A DNA stretch of 43,112 nucleotides, taken from CAYXGZ01 sp964464755 (GTDB lineage: Bacteria > Planctomycetota > MHYJ01 > JACPRB01). The stretch spans positions 1 to 43,112 of the forward strand of contig CAYXGZ010000030.1 in assembly GCA_964464755.1 (NCBI GenBank). Reading direction: 5' to 3'. Below the pieces are notes generated by a model. The model was given only the letters and a program-made list of their open reading frames with translations. It ran no database searches and was not told the DNA's origin. This document shows positions 21,589 through 31,310 of this stretch, piece by piece. The translations under genes and the position numbers were made by a program. Positions within the stretch are counted from its first letter, which is position 1. Each line of letters opens with the position of its first letter.

Positions 21589-22482
21589 ATGCAGGCCGAC
21601 GGCTGGATGCGGTTCTTCGTCCTCCTCGCGGGGATCGGCGTGGGGGCCGCCGCGATGGGGGTCGCGCTGGCGCTCCGCGCCCCGGCGGTCCCGGTCGCGA
21701 CCGCCGCCCCGGCGCCGACGCCGCGGGCGACCCCGGCCCCGACCCCGGCGCCCACGAAGGTCCCGGTGCCGACGCCCCCGGCGCGGCCCACGCCGCCGCC
21801 CCCGACGCCGACGCCGTCGCCCACCCGGGCCCCGCTGGACCTCCGGTCGGTGCGGGACGCGATCGCCGCGGGCCGCACCGTCGAGGCGCGCGCGCAGATC
21901 GACCAGCTGCTGCTCCAGGAGCCGGGCTCGGCGACGCTGCGCGTCCTGGCCGCGCTGTCGTGGATCCGGGAGGGCAAGCTGCAGGAGGCCGGGCCGCTGC
22001 TCAAGGAGGCCGCGGGACTGGACCCGACGTGCCCCGACCTGCCCGTCGTGCAGGGCCACGAGCGGATGCTCAGCGGGGACCACGACGGGGCGCGGCTGCG
22101 CTACGACGAGGCCCTGCAGCGCCGGCCGGGCGACCCCGAGGCCCTCGAGGGCCGGGCCGCCGCGCGCTACCACCTCCGCGAGCTGGCCGGCGCGATCGAG
22201 GACGCCACCGACGCCCTGCGCGGCAACCCGTCGCGGGCCCTCGCCCTCTTCACCCGCGCCCGGGCCCTCGAGAAGCTGGACCGCCCCCGCGACGCGGTGC
22301 GCGACTACGACGCCTTCCTCGAGCTGAGGCCCGAGGACGCAGAGGCCTGGCGCAACCGGGGGAACCTGCGGGTCCGGCTCGGCGACCGGGGCCTCGCCGT
22401 GCGGGACTTCCGCCGGGCCATGGAGCTGCGGCCCGACTGGGTCGCCGAGCTCAAGGTCCTGGTCGCGGACCTGGAGAAGTAG
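21589..22482 (+). CDS. Membrane-anchored TPR protein with Pro-rich linker
   Basis: This 297-residue protein has one N-terminal membrane helix (FFVLLAGIGVGAAAMGVALAL), a low-complexity linker of about 55 residues made of Pro, Thr and Ala, then five or six TPR units (residues 85-290), for example PEALEGRAAARYHLRELAGA. It is probably a periplasmic scaffold. Its last 32 nt overlap the end of the convergent MMPL gene. Confidence 0.8.
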   Translation: MQADGWMRFFVLLAGIGVGAAAMGVALALRAPAVPVATAAPAPTPRATPAPTPAPTKVPVPTPPARPTPPPPTPTPSPTRAPLDLRSVRDAIAAGRTVEARAQIDQLLLQEPGSATLRVLAALSWIREGKLQEAGPLLKEAAGLDPTCPDLPVVQGHERMLSGDHDGARLRYDEALQRRPGDPEALEGRAAARYHLRELAGAIEDATDALRGNPSRALALFTRARALEKLDRPRDAVRDYDAFLELRPEDAEAWRNRGNLRVRLGDRGLAVRDFRRAMELRPDWVAELKVLVADLEK

Positions 22483-24895
22483 GCGGCCTCGGGTAGCCGA
22501 GCAGCACGAACATCGCCGGCAGGATCGTGAGCGACCCGGCCAGGCCCATCAGCATCGCCAGGCCCGTGAAGAGGCCGAACCACACCGTCGGCACGAACTT
22601 CGAGAAGCCCAGCACGAGGAAGCCCGCGAACACGATCGAGGTCGCGATGAGGATCGAGCGCCCGATCGTCGCGTGGCTGCGCCGCACGGCCTCCACGGCC
22701 GCGCCCGACTCCGCCAGCTCGGCCCGGTAGCGCATCGCGTACTGGATGGCCGCGTCGATGCCCACGCCCATGGCCATCGAGGCGATCATCGTCGTGACGA
22801 GGTCGAGCGCGATGTGGAAGAAGCCCATGACGCCGAGCACGAGGAGCACGGGAAGGACCTGGGGGAAGAGGACGATCAAGCCCAGCAGCGGGTCGCGGAA
22901 GCAGATCGCGACCATCACGTAGATCGCGGCGAGCACCATGAGGAAGGTGTCGCGCTGGCTCTTCAGCAGGTCCTGGAGCAGGTTCGAGTAGAGGAGGAAG
23001 ACGCCGGTCGCGCGGCGCTCGGGGAGGCCCGCGAACTCCTCGCGGCCGAGGTGCGCCTGCAGCCCGTCGAGGATGCGCTTGCGGTTCAGCGTCGGCGCCG
23101 TCTCCCGCATCCGCACGAGGAGGCGGGTCGTCGCGAAGTCCGGCGTGCAGAACTCCCGGACCGTGGAGGGGGAGAAGCGCTGGACCGTCGCGATGGCCCG
23201 CTCGGTCGGGTCCTGGCCCGGCCGGGGCTTGAGGGCCTTGGCGATCTCGTCGACGAGCGACTTGATCGAGCGGACGTTCCCCGTCTCGGGCACGGACTGG
23301 AAGTACGCGGCGACGCGGTCGACCTGGTCGAGGCCCGCGCGGGTCTTCCAGTGGCCGGCCGGCCCCCGGAGGATGATCTCGAGGGGCGTCGTGCCGCCCA
23401 TCCGGGCGTCGACGTACTCGAGGCCGACGTAGGTCTCGCTCGAGGGCCAGAAGTAGTCGATCACCTTGGTCTCGGCGGTCACCTTCGAGGTCCCCCAGGC
23501 GGAGACGCCGAGGATCGCCAGCGCGACGACCAGCACGGCGGCCGGCGCGCGGGTGGAGAGCGTCACGAGCGGCCGCAGGGGACGGATGACCTCGGACTGG
23601 ATGCCCACGCCGCGGACCTCGATCGGCTTCAGGCGGCGGACGCAGGCGGCGAGGAAGAGGAAGACCGAGCCCAGCACGAGGGCCATGCCGATCGTCGCCA
23701 TCAGCCCGAAGGTCCGGACGGGGACGATGCCGCTCGTCAGCAGCGAGGCGGTGCCCGCCATCGTCGTGGTCGCGCTGTAGAGGCAGGGCAGCCAGATGTC
23801 GCGCGCGCTCGCCGCGGCGACCTCCGGGGCGTCCTCGTGGGGGTGGAGCGAGCGGCGCTCCCGGTAGCGCTCGACGAGGTAGACCGCGTAGGGCAGGGCG
23901 AGGACGAAGAGCAGGACCGGCAGGTTCGACGTGATGACCGTGAGCCGCTGGCCCGTGGCCGCCATCGTCCCGAGCACGATCTGCACGGGGACGAAGCACG
24001 CGAGGATCGGCAGGATCACCCAGCGCGGACGGCGGTAGATCGCGAGGAAGGTGAGCAGGAACGCGCCGAGCGACACGACCCCGAAGGTCTTCACGTCGTC
24101 GCCGACGTGCTCGATGATGTTGCGGTTCAGGATCGGGATCCCGGCGAGCCGGATCGGCTCGGCCATCCTCGGGCCCCAGTCGGCGGCGAGCTTCCGCGAC
24201 GCGTCGACCAGCGCCCGGCGGCGGACGCCGAGCTCGACCAGCGCGGCCTGGTAGGGGCCCTCGATCTCCGCGAGCTCGCGCCCGACCTCCGGGCTCCGCG
24301 GCTTCTGGAGCAGCTCCTGGCGCCGGGGCTCGAGGCGCTCGATGTCGGCGGGGACGTCGAGGTAGGCGAGCACCGAGATGTCGCGCCCCGAGGCGCTGAC
24401 GAGGTTGCCCACGGCCTGGGTGTGGCCGAGGAGCTCCGCCTTCGCCCGCTCGAGGCGCCGGGCCCGGGCCTCCGCGCCGAGCGCCTCCCCGCCGTCGACG
24501 AAGAAGTCCGCGGCGTCGAGCGTCGTCGGCTGCGGCACGCCGACGAGGACCGGCGGCTTGGTGCGCAGCAGCGGCACCGTCGAGAGCGCCGTCACGGAGC
24601 GCACGTGGGGCAGGCCCTTCGCCGCGGCCGCGAAGCCGAGGAGCAGCTCGCGGCCGGCCTCGTCGAACCAGCCGTCGCGGCTGCAGCAGAAGATGACGTA
24701 CTCGTCGGTCGTGTTCCAGTCGCGCCGGGACTGGTTGTAGTACTGGAGGTCGGGGTCGGCCTGGTTGAGCATGACGTCCGTCCCCGCCTCGATGCGCGTC
24801 GAGGGGAGGAACCAGCCGGCCGCCCCGGCGGCGGCGAGGAAGAGGACGATCAGCGGCCAGGAGCCGCGGTCGAGGAGCGTCCGGTACGCGCTCAC
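22451..24895 (-). CDS. MMPL/RND-superfamily exporter
   Basis: This 814-residue protein has two halves, each with one lone membrane helix, a large outer domain and a five-helix sterol-sensing-like bundle. The second bundle holds SMAMGVGIDAAIQYAMRYR, matching the GxxxD signature of the family. Similar proteins export lipids such as hopanoids or lipid precursors. The GTG at 24895 overlaps the acyl-CoA synthetase stop (GTGA). Being translationally coupled to a fatty-acyl-activating enzyme suggests a lipid substrate, an inference from context. Confidence 0.85.
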   Translation of the reverse strand: MSAYRTLLDRGSWPLIVLFLAAAGAAGWFLPSTRIEAGTDVMLNQADPDLQYYNQSRRDWNTTDEYVIFCCSRDGWFDEAGRELLLGFAAAAKGLPHVRSVTALSTVPLLRTKPPVLVGVPQPTTLDAADFFVDGGEALGAEARARRLERAKAELLGHTQAVGNLVSASGRDISVLAYLDVPADIERLEPRRQELLQKPRSPEVGRELAEIEGPYQAALVELGVRRRALVDASRKLAADWGPRMAEPIRLAGIPILNRNIIEHVGDDVKTFGVVSLGAFLLTFLAIYRRPRWVILPILACFVPVQIVLGTMAATGQRLTVITSNLPVLLFVLALPYAVYLVERYRERRSLHPHEDAPEVAAASARDIWLPCLYSATTTMAGTASLLTSGIVPVRTFGLMATIGMALVLGSVFLFLAACVRRLKPIEVRGVGIQSEVIRPLRPLVTLSTRAPAAVLVVALAILGVSAWGTSKVTAETKVIDYFWPSSETYVGLEYVDARMGGTTPLEIILRGPAGHWKTRAGLDQVDRVAAYFQSVPETGNVRSIKSLVDEIAKALKPRPGQDPTERAIATVQRFSPSTVREFCTPDFATTRLLVRMRETAPTLNRKRILDGLQAHLGREEFAGLPERRATGVFLLYSNLLQDLLKSQRDTFLMVLAAIYVMVAICFRDPLLGLIVLFPQVLPVLLVLGVMGFFHIALDLVTTMIASMAMGVGIDAAIQYAMRYRAELAESGAAVEAVRRSHATIGRSILIATSIVFAGFLVLGFSKFVPTVWFGLFTGLAMLMGLAGSLTILPAMFVLLGYPRPPTSPGPRPGP

Positions 24896-26823
24896 GTGGA
24901 CCTGCGGATGTCGTCGAGCGTGTCCGGGTTGTCGATGGAGGACGTGTCGCCGGGGGCCTCGCCCAGCCAGACCTTGCGGATGGCGCCGCGGACGATCTTC
25001 GCGGAGCGCGTCTTCGGCAGGTGGGCCGCGAAGCGCAGCTCCTCGGGCTTCAGGGTCTTGCCGAGGTGCTTCACGACCTGGTCCTTCAGCTCCTCGCGCA
25101 GGGCCTCGCCCGGCGCGTGGCCCGCCTTGAGCACGACGAAGCAGACCAGGCCCTCGCCCTTGATGTCGTGCGGCACGCCGATCGCCGCGGCCTCCGCGAC
25201 GGCGGGGTGCTCGATGAGCGCGCCCTCGACCTCGGCGGGGCCCGTGCGCTTGCCGGCGACCTTGATCGTGTCGTCGCTGCGCCCGTAGAGGAACCAGTAG
25301 CCGTCCTCGTCGACCTTGGCCCAGTCGCCGTGGTACCAGACGCCCGGCCAGCGCGAGAAGTACGTGTCGAGGTAGCGCTGCGGGTCGCCGAGGAAGCCCT
25401 TCGTCATCGAGGGCGCGGCCTGCTTGCACACGAGGTGCCCGATGCCGCCGCGGATCGGCTGGCCGTCGTCGCCGAAGACGTCGACGTCCATCCCGAGGCC
25501 CGGCCCGCGCAGCGTGCAGGGCTTCAGCGGCGTGATCGGCAGCGGCGAGAGCAGGCAGCCGACGATCTCCGTGCCGCCCGAGATGTTGATCACGGGGCAG
25601 CGCGAGCCGCCGACCTTCTCGAAGAACCACTGCCAGCTCTCGGGATCCCAGGGCTCGCCCGTCGAGCCGAGGATGCGGAGCGTCGAGAGGTCGTGCTTCC
25701 GCACCCACGACTCCTCGGCCGTCTTCAGCAGGCGGATCGCGGTGGGGGAGATTCCCAGGTGCGTCACCTTCAGCCGGGCGACGATCTCCCAGAGCCGGTC
25801 CGGGTTCGGGTGGTTCGGCGCGCCCTCGAGGATGACGATCGTGGCGCCGAAGAACGTGACGCCGATCATCTCCCAGGGGCCCATCATCCAGCCGATGTCG
25901 GTGACCCAGAAGAAGACGTCGTCGGGCTTCACGTCGAAGTAGTAGCCGAGCTCCTTCGCCATCTGCGCGAGGCAACCCCCGTGCGTGTGCACCGTGCCCT
26001 TCGGCTTGCCGGTCGTGCCCGAGGTGTAGATGACGAGCGACGTGGCCTCCGCGTCGAGGACCTCCGTCGCCTGGGGCGAGGCGGGCCCGGCGACCGCCGC
26101 GTCGAAGGTCACGTCGCGGCCGGCGGTCATCGGCACGTCGATCCCGAGGCGCCGCAGCACGACGACCTTCTCGATCGAGGGCACCTGGGCGACGGCGAGG
26201 TCGGCCTCGGGCTTCAGCGGCGCGCGCTTGCCGCGCCGCGACACGCCGTCGGCCGTGAAGAGCACCTTCGCCTTGGCGTCGCGGAGGCGGACCGCGAGGG
26301 CCGGGGCCGCGAAGGCGCTGAAGACGGGCACGGCCACCGCGCCGACCTTCAAGCAGGCGAAGAAGACGGCGAGGATTTCGGGGACCATCGGCATGAAGAT
26401 GCCGACGGCGTCGCCGGGGCGGACCCCCGAGCGACGCAGGAAGCCGGCCAGCCGGCCGACCAGGTCGTCGAGCTCGCCGTACGTGAGGCGGCGCGTCGAG
26501 CCGTCGTCGCCCTCCCAGAGCACGACGGGCTTGTCCTTGAGGCGGGGGAGGTGGCGGTCGAGGCAGTTGTCGACGATGTTCAGCTTCCCGCCGACGAACC
26601 ACTTCGTCCACTCGATGCCCTTCGAGCGGTCGACGATCGCGTCGTAGGGCCGCTGCCAGCGCGCGCCGAGGTCCTTCAGCGCGGCGTCCCAGAACCAGGC
26701 GGTGTCCGACGTCGAGCGCCTGACGAGGTCGTCGTACGTGGAGATCCCGTGCGCCTTCATGAAGCGCGTGACGTTGGCGGCCGCGACGGCGGCGGGGCTG
26801 GGGGTCCAGGCGACGTCGTTCAT
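24892..26823 (-). CDS. Acyl-CoA synthetase, acetyl-CoA-synthetase-like (AMP-forming)
   Basis: This 643-residue protein has the full ANL fold: an ACAS_N-like N-terminus, the ATP loop TSGTTGKPKGTVHTHGG, the adenine site GSTGEPWDPESW, the hinge region YGRSDDTIKVAGKRTGPAEVE, and the catalytic lysine in KTRSAKIVRG near the C-terminus. It makes an acyl-CoA from a carboxylate, ATP and CoA; the acid is unknown. Its ATG overlaps the upstream small gene (ATGA). A 26-residue extension to 26901 is unlikely. Confidence 0.92.
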   Translation of the reverse strand: MNDVAWTPSPAAVAAANVTRFMKAHGISTYDDLVRRSTSDTAWFWDAALKDLGARWQRPYDAIVDRSKGIEWTKWFVGGKLNIVDNCLDRHLPRLKDKPVVLWEGDDGSTRRLTYGELDDLVGRLAGFLRRSGVRPGDAVGIFMPMVPEILAVFFACLKVGAVAVPVFSAFAAPALAVRLRDAKAKVLFTADGVSRRGKRAPLKPEADLAVAQVPSIEKVVVLRRLGIDVPMTAGRDVTFDAAVAGPASPQATEVLDAEATSLVIYTSGTTGKPKGTVHTHGGCLAQMAKELGYYFDVKPDDVFFWVTDIGWMMGPWEMIGVTFFGATIVILEGAPNHPNPDRLWEIVARLKVTHLGISPTAIRLLKTAEESWVRKHDLSTLRILGSTGEPWDPESWQWFFEKVGGSRCPVINISGGTEIVGCLLSPLPITPLKPCTLRGPGLGMDVDVFGDDGQPIRGGIGHLVCKQAAPSMTKGFLGDPQRYLDTYFSRWPGVWYHGDWAKVDEDGYWFLYGRSDDTIKVAGKRTGPAEVEGALIEHPAVAEAAAIGVPHDIKGEGLVCFVVLKAGHAPGEALREELKDQVVKHLGKTLKPEELRFAAHLPKTRSAKIVRGAIRKVWLGEAPGDTSSIDNPDTLDDIRRST

Positions 26824-27236
26824 TTCGGCGGCTCCGGAGGGGGGACCCATTCGGCGTTGTCCCGCTCCCGGCTCTTGAAGCAGCCCGCGGAGCGGACGCA
26901 CTCGCGGTACAGCTCGATCTTCGCCACGCCCTTGCGCTCGGGGGCCTCCATCGACTTCCAGGCGTGCTCGGCAACCTCGGCCATCTCGGCCTTGGCCTGC
27001 TCGCGGGAGCGCAGCGCCTTGGTCTCGTAGCGCACGAGCAGGGCCTCGCCCTCCGGGCGCGGCGCGCGGGAAAGGCGGACGTTCGTGAGGTCGTACTTCG
27101 TCGCGACGGCGAGGGCGAGCTTGACGTTCTTCCCCTCGGGCACCTCGTTGAGGGCGTCGAGGTAGTACATCATCAGCCCGAGCAGCGCCGCGAGCGTGAT
27201 GATGACCAGGATGATCATCGTCGAGACGTTGGACAC
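26820..27236 (-). CDS. Small single-pass membrane protein
   Basis: This 138-residue protein has one membrane helix near the N-terminus (MIILVIITLAALLGLMMYYL), a soluble alpha/beta segment, two cysteines (ECVRSAGCF) and a Pro-rich tail. The family is not recognised. The GTG at 27236 follows the TAG of the DUF192 gene directly, and the stop overlaps the acyl-CoA synthetase start, so it belongs to the operon. Confidence 0.6.
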   Translation of the reverse strand: MSNVSTMIILVIITLAALLGLMMYYLDALNEVPEGKNVKLALAVATKYDLTNVRLSRAPRPEGEALLVRYETKALRSREQAKAEMAEVAEHAWKSMEAPERKGVAKIELYRECVRSAGCFKSRERDNAEWVPPPEPPK

Positions 27237-28112
27237 CTAGTCGGCCTCCGCCGCGAGCTTGAGGATCGCCGGGGGGACCTGCATCTTCACGGCCCCGGCC
27301 GGCTTCCCGTCCTTGTCGATGAGCTTCCGCGCATCGAACCAGCCGTAGTTCACCTCGAGGACGTACTGGGCGCGGTCGTCGCTGGGGGCGCGGGGGTCCT
27401 CGTCGACGGCGGGGTTCGGGTAGGTCTTCATCCGGCAGACGTTGATGAGCGTGCCGTCGCCGCGGAAGTGCGCGATGTCGAGGGGCATCAGCGTGTTGCG
27501 CATCCAGAAGCTGTGGAAGTCCTCGTCGCGGTAGCAGAAGAGCATGCCCTCGTCGGCGCTCATCCGGGGCCGGTGCATGAGGCCGCGCATGCGCTGCCAG
27601 AGCAGGTGCGAGGTCTCGACGTGCACGAGGTGCCCGTTGATCGCCACGACGGGCATCTCGGCGACGGCCGGCGCGCCGACGGTCGCGGCGTCGCCCGCGG
27701 CCAGCTTGTGGCGCGCGGCCCAGCCCGGGGGCAGGATCAGCGCGTGGCGGGCCTCCTTGGCGGAGGTCACGCCCTGCTCGCGGTCGCCGGGAAGGGCGGC
27801 CAGCTCGACCACGACGCCCCGGGCGTCGAGGAAGGCGACGTCGTAGACGCCGGGCGCGTCCTTGCCGAAGAGGTGGATGTGGCGGTCGCGGTTCCAGCTG
27901 CAGAGCAGGGCGCCGCCCTCGGTCACGGTCTGCAGGTGGTCGCCGGCGAAGCGGCGCTCGGGATCGGTCTCGAGCCGCGCGACCCGCAGCGGCAGGCCCT
28001 TGAGCGTGAAGCCCCCGGCCGGCGCGGGGGAGGGCGTGGGCCCCACCGGGGGCCGCGGCGCGGGCGACGAGCAGCCCGCGGCGAGCAGCGCGAGGACGAG
28101 CAGGCGTTTCAT
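27237..28112 (-). CDS. DUF192 lipoprotein, second paralogue
   Basis: This 291-residue lipoprotein has a lipobox (LLAAGCSS) and a Pro-rich linker. The C-terminal half is a complete DUF192 domain, with QRMRGLMHRPRMSADEGMLF and FWMRNTLMPLDI as its signature. The first half is a diverged second copy (ARLETDPERRFAGDHLQ). DUF192 is a small beta domain of unknown role. The protein parallels the preceding 293-residue gene along its whole length, so the two arose by duplication. Start TGATG overlaps the previous stop. Confidence 0.8.
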   Translation of the reverse strand: MKRLLVLALLAAGCSSPAPRPPVGPTPSPAPAGGFTLKGLPLRVARLETDPERRFAGDHLQTVTEGGALLCSWNRDRHIHLFGKDAPGVYDVAFLDARGVVVELAALPGDREQGVTSAKEARHALILPPGWAARHKLAAGDAATVGAPAVAEMPVVAINGHLVHVETSHLLWQRMRGLMHRPRMSADEGMLFCYRDEDFHSFWMRNTLMPLDIAHFRGDGTLINVCRMKTYPNPAVDEDPRAPSDDRAQYVLEVNYGWFDARKLIDKDGKPAGAVKMQVPPAILKLAAEAD

Positions 28113-28993
28113 CAGCGACCTCCGGAGGCCAGCCGCCGGGCCGCGGCGGGGATGTCGACCGTCACGGGCTTGAGCACCTTGCCGGCCGCGTCGCAGATCC
28201 CGCGGCGCTCGAACCAGCCCTTGTTCACCTCGAGGATGAACTGCGCGGGCCGGTCGGACGGGGCGTTGATCTTCTCCCCGTCGCGCGCCGGATCCGCCGC
28301 CGGGTCGCGGGGGCAGACGTTGATCAGCTCGCCCTTGGCCGTGAAGAACGCGATGTCGAGCGGGATCAGCGTGTTGCGCATCCAGAAGTTGCGGTCGCCC
28401 TCCGACGGGTAGATGAAGAGCATCCCGTCGTCGGCGCTCATCCGGGGCCGGTGCATGAGGCCGCGCTGGCGCTCGGCCTCGCCCGAGGCGGACTCCGCGT
28501 GGACCGCCGACCCGGCGATGTCGAGCTTGAGCATCGGCTCCGGGGCGTCGCCCGTCACGCCCGGCGAGAGGACCGCCGACGTCCCGGCCGCCACGTTGTG
28601 CCGGGCGAGCCAGCCCTCCTTGAGGAAGAGCGCGTGGCGGGCCTCGACCTTCGACGTGATCCCCTCCTCGGAGCGCCGGCCCAGCGTGCCGGTCTCGAGG
28701 ACCTTGCCCGCGGCGTCGAGGAAGGCGACGTCGTAGTCGCCGCCCGCGTCCTGGGCGAAGTAGTGCAGGTGCCGGTCGCGGTCCCAGGTCGAGAGGATCG
28801 CGCGGTCCTCCGCCAGCATCGAGTGGCGGAGCACGGCGTACTTCCGCTCCGGGCCCCGCGCGTAGTGCTCGACCTGCAGGGTCGCGCCCCCGAGCGTCAC
28901 GGTCTTGGGGCCGGAGGGCCCGGTCAGCGCCATGGCGACCGCGAGGGCGATCACCGCCGCGGCGAGCCCGGCCCAGATGAGCCGCGTCTTCAC
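28112..28993 (-). CDS. DUF192 membrane-anchored protein, first paralogue
   Basis: This 293-residue protein has an N-terminal anchor (LIWAGLAAAVIALAVAMAL) with no lipobox. Residues 30-150 are a diverged DUF192-like half, and residues 170-285 hold a complete DUF192 domain with RQRGLMHRPRMSADDGMLF, FWMRNTLIPLDIAF and AQFILEVNKGWF. The GTG at 28993 overlaps the HIT gene stop. It is a paralogue of the next gene in the operon; the role of either is unknown. Confidence 0.8.
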   Translation of the reverse strand: MKTRLIWAGLAAAVIALAVAMALTGPSGPKTVTLGGATLQVEHYARGPERKYAVLRHSMLAEDRAILSTWDRDRHLHYFAQDAGGDYDVAFLDAAGKVLETGTLGRRSEEGITSKVEARHALFLKEGWLARHNVAAGTSAVLSPGVTGDAPEPMLKLDIAGSAVHAESASGEAERQRGLMHRPRMSADDGMLFIYPSEGDRNFWMRNTLIPLDIAFFTAKGELINVCPRDPAADPARDGEKINAPSDRPAQFILEVNKGWFERRGICDAAGKVLKPVTVDIPAAARRLASGGR

Positions 28994-29472
28994 CGGCGGA
29001 GCGCCTTCTTCAGCGCCTGGAAGACCTGGTCCAGCGTCATCGGCATCACCTTGACCCCGCCCAGCACGGGCAGGAAGTTCGTGTCGCCATTCCAGCGGGG
29101 CACCACGTGCTGGTGCACGTGGCCCAGCAGCCCCGCGCCCGCGACCCGGCCGAGGTTGAACCCGACGTTGTAGCCGTGCGGCTTGAACGCGTGGTCGAGG
29201 GCGGCCTGCATGTCGACGGCCATCGACATCAGCTCGAGGCGCTCCGCGTCGTCGAGCTCCCGGATCCCGCCCTTGTGGGCGTACGGCGTGATCATCAGGT
29301 GGCCGTTCGAGTAGGGGAACTTGTTCAGGATGGCGAAGCAGGTCCGGCCCCGGGCGAGGACGTGCGAGCGGGCGTCCCGTTTCCCCTTCGCCGCGGCGCA
29401 GAGGAAGCAGGGGGCGTCGTCCGAGTGCTTCTTGATGTAGCCCATCCGCCAGGGGGCCCAGAGGCGCTCCAT
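28990..29472 (-). CDS. HIT-family nucleotide hydrolase/phosphorylase
   Basis: This 160-residue protein has the histidine triad GHVHQHVVPRW (H118, H120, H122) and the family start RLWAPWRMGYI, with a CFLC zinc-binding pair at residues 22-25. The length and N-terminus resemble AP4A-phosphorylase-like HIT proteins rather than HinT. It would cleave dinucleoside polyphosphates or adenylated compounds. TAGAAT 9 nt before the ATG suggests a leaderless mRNA that heads the six-gene operon down to 22451. Confidence 0.92.
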   Translation of the reverse strand: MERLWAPWRMGYIKKHSDDAPCFLCAAAKGKRDARSHVLARGRTCFAILNKFPYSNGHLMITPYAHKGGIRELDDAERLELMSMAVDMQAALDHAFKPHGYNVGFNLGRVAGAGLLGHVHQHVVPRWNGDTNFLPVLGGVKVMPMTLDQVFQALKKALRR

Positions 29473-29481
29473 GGAGCGCTG

Positions 29482-29487
29482 ATTCTA
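29482..29487 (-). promoter_or_regulatory. -10-like TAGAAT heading the HIT operon
   Basis: TAGAAT on the minus strand is 9 nt before the ATG at 29472, the leaderless spacing. It is the only candidate promoter I see for the six overlapping genes. Confidence 0.4.
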
Positions 29488-29561
29488 CCCGCGGGATTTT
29501 CGCGGCGCGCCTCTTTTCCTGTTCGCCGGGGCCGCCGGCGTGGTCTATTCCCGGGGACGCC

Positions 29562-31310
29562 ATGAAGGACCGCCTGTCCGACGCCGAGAAGATCCGCCGG
29601 GTGCTCCGGCACTTCGAGAAGGACCACCCGCCGACCTTCCTCTACGACGCGATGGCGCGCATCCGCCTCGACTCGCCCGACGCGTTCCACGCCGCGCTGG
29701 ACGGCCTCGGCTGCCGGGAGTGGCGCGGGGCCCTGGCCTGCCTCCGGGCCCTCGCGAAGCGCCGGCCCCGGCCCGAGCTCGCGGTGCCCGCGATCGAGGC
29801 CTGCCTCGAGCACGCCGAGGAGCTGGTCCGGCAGGACGCGGCCCTCGCGCTCGGGACGTACGGCGCGGCGGCCGAGTCCGCCGTCCCCGCGCTCGTGAAG
29901 GGCTACGTCGAAGCCGACGAGGCGCACCCGCGGATGGCCTACGCCCGGGCCCTGGGCCTCATCGCGCGGCACCCGGACCTCGTGCTGCCGGCGCTGGTCC
30001 GCCACGTCGAGGGGGCCGAGGCCGACGACTACTCCGTCCCCGCGGCGATCGAGGCGATCGGGGGATACGGCGCCGGGGCGCGGCACGTCGTCCCGATCCT
30101 CGAGCCCCTGCTCGGATCGCCGGACTGGCAGGTCCGCGGCGCGGCGTTCCGGACGCTGCAGGCCGTGGACCCCGACCCGGCCCGCGTCATCCGTCTCGCG
30201 GGGACGCTGCCGGCGGGCGAGTTCCTCCCCCTGCTCGACTCCGTGCCGGGCGACTTCCGGCCGGACGAGCTTGTCCGCGCCCTGCTGCCTCTCGACGGGC
30301 TCCGCACCTGGCGGGGCGCGAGCGTCCTGCGCCGCTTCGTCCGCTCCCCGCGCTTCACGGACCTCCGCGGGCTCGAGGAGGCGCTCGGCGATCCGGGGCG
30401 CCGCGAGCACGCCGCCGAGCTGCTGGCGGTCCGCGGCGACCGAGCCGTCGTGCCCGCGCTGCGGGCGGCGGCCCCGGGACCCTGGGTGCGGCGGGCGCTG
30501 CTGCGGCTCGGCGAGAAGCTGCCCGCGCCCGAGGGCACGATCGACCTGGAGCGCGCGATCGTCGCCCTCCACCGCCTCGGCTGGCGCGTGGCGGGCGAGG
30601 GCGTCGGGACCACGGTCCCCGTCCACCGCGTGCTCGAGGCGGCGCCCGCGGAGGACTGGGCCGACGACGCGGACGAGTTCGGCGTCGCGCGGCTCGGGCC
30701 GGACGGCGCAGTCGTGCACCCGCTGTCCGCGACCTGGCCGCGGAAGCCCAACGGCGCGAGCGGCGCGAAGCGCCGGATCCAGGTCGTCGGCCGGGGCCGG
30801 GGCGGGCTGCTCGTCTCCATCGAGTCCCCGTTCTCCGACGCGCGCGGCTGGGGCAAGGACAACTTCCTCTTCGTCGCGCGGCCCGACGGGACCTGGGCCC
30901 GGCTCGGGCCGGACGGCGCCGGGCATCCGGTCGACGGCTGGGAGGAGGACCCGGGCGCCGCGATCTGCACGGGCGAACTCGTCGTCCGCCGCGAGGGCGG
31001 CGTCGTCCGGCTCGTCGCCGACTGCACGCCGTACCACCTCGACGACTGGGAGCACGTCGAGGCGCCGGTCTCGGAGTTCGCGGATCCCGACCCCGGGCCG
31101 GAATCCGGCGGGCGGATCGAGGTCCGCGTCGAGGGACCGGAGCTCTGGGAGGTCGCGGGGCGGCGCCTCGCGGATCCCGTCGAGCACCTGCGCGGCCGCC
31201 TCGGCGGGAAGGGGTCGGTCGGACCGCTCGCGGCGTTCCGCGAGGGCGGGCGGATCCTGCTGCTGGTCCGCTCCGGGGCGGGCGACGCGCTAGTAGTACT
31301 TGCGGAGTGA
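29562..31310 (+). CDS. HEAT-repeat protein with beta-rich C-terminal region
   Basis: This 582-residue protein has no signal peptide or membrane helix. Residues 35-320 are HEAT-like helical pairs (for example VRQDAALALGTYGAAAESAVPALV and WQVRGAAFRTLQAVDPD). Residues 330-580 are beta-rich with repeated Gly-Pro-Asp turns and no recognised domain. HEAT arrays are binding scaffolds; the partner is unknown. Its last 21 nt overlap the end of the convergent lipoprotein gene. Confidence 0.75.
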   Translation: MKDRLSDAEKIRRVLRHFEKDHPPTFLYDAMARIRLDSPDAFHAALDGLGCREWRGALACLRALAKRRPRPELAVPAIEACLEHAEELVRQDAALALGTYGAAAESAVPALVKGYVEADEAHPRMAYARALGLIARHPDLVLPALVRHVEGAEADDYSVPAAIEAIGGYGAGARHVVPILEPLLGSPDWQVRGAAFRTLQAVDPDPARVIRLAGTLPAGEFLPLLDSVPGDFRPDELVRALLPLDGLRTWRGASVLRRFVRSPRFTDLRGLEEALGDPGRREHAAELLAVRGDRAVVPALRAAAPGPWVRRALLRLGEKLPAPEGTIDLERAIVALHRLGWRVAGEGVGTTVPVHRVLEAAPAEDWADDADEFGVARLGPDGAVVHPLSATWPRKPNGASGAKRRIQVVGRGRGGLLVSIESPFSDARGWGKDNFLFVARPDGTWARLGPDGAGHPVDGWEEDPGAAICTGELVVRREGGVVRLVADCTPYHLDDWEHVEAPVSEFADPDPGPESGGRIEVRVEGPELWEVAGRRLADPVEHLRGRLGGKGSVGPLAAFREGGRILLLVRSGAGDALVVLAE

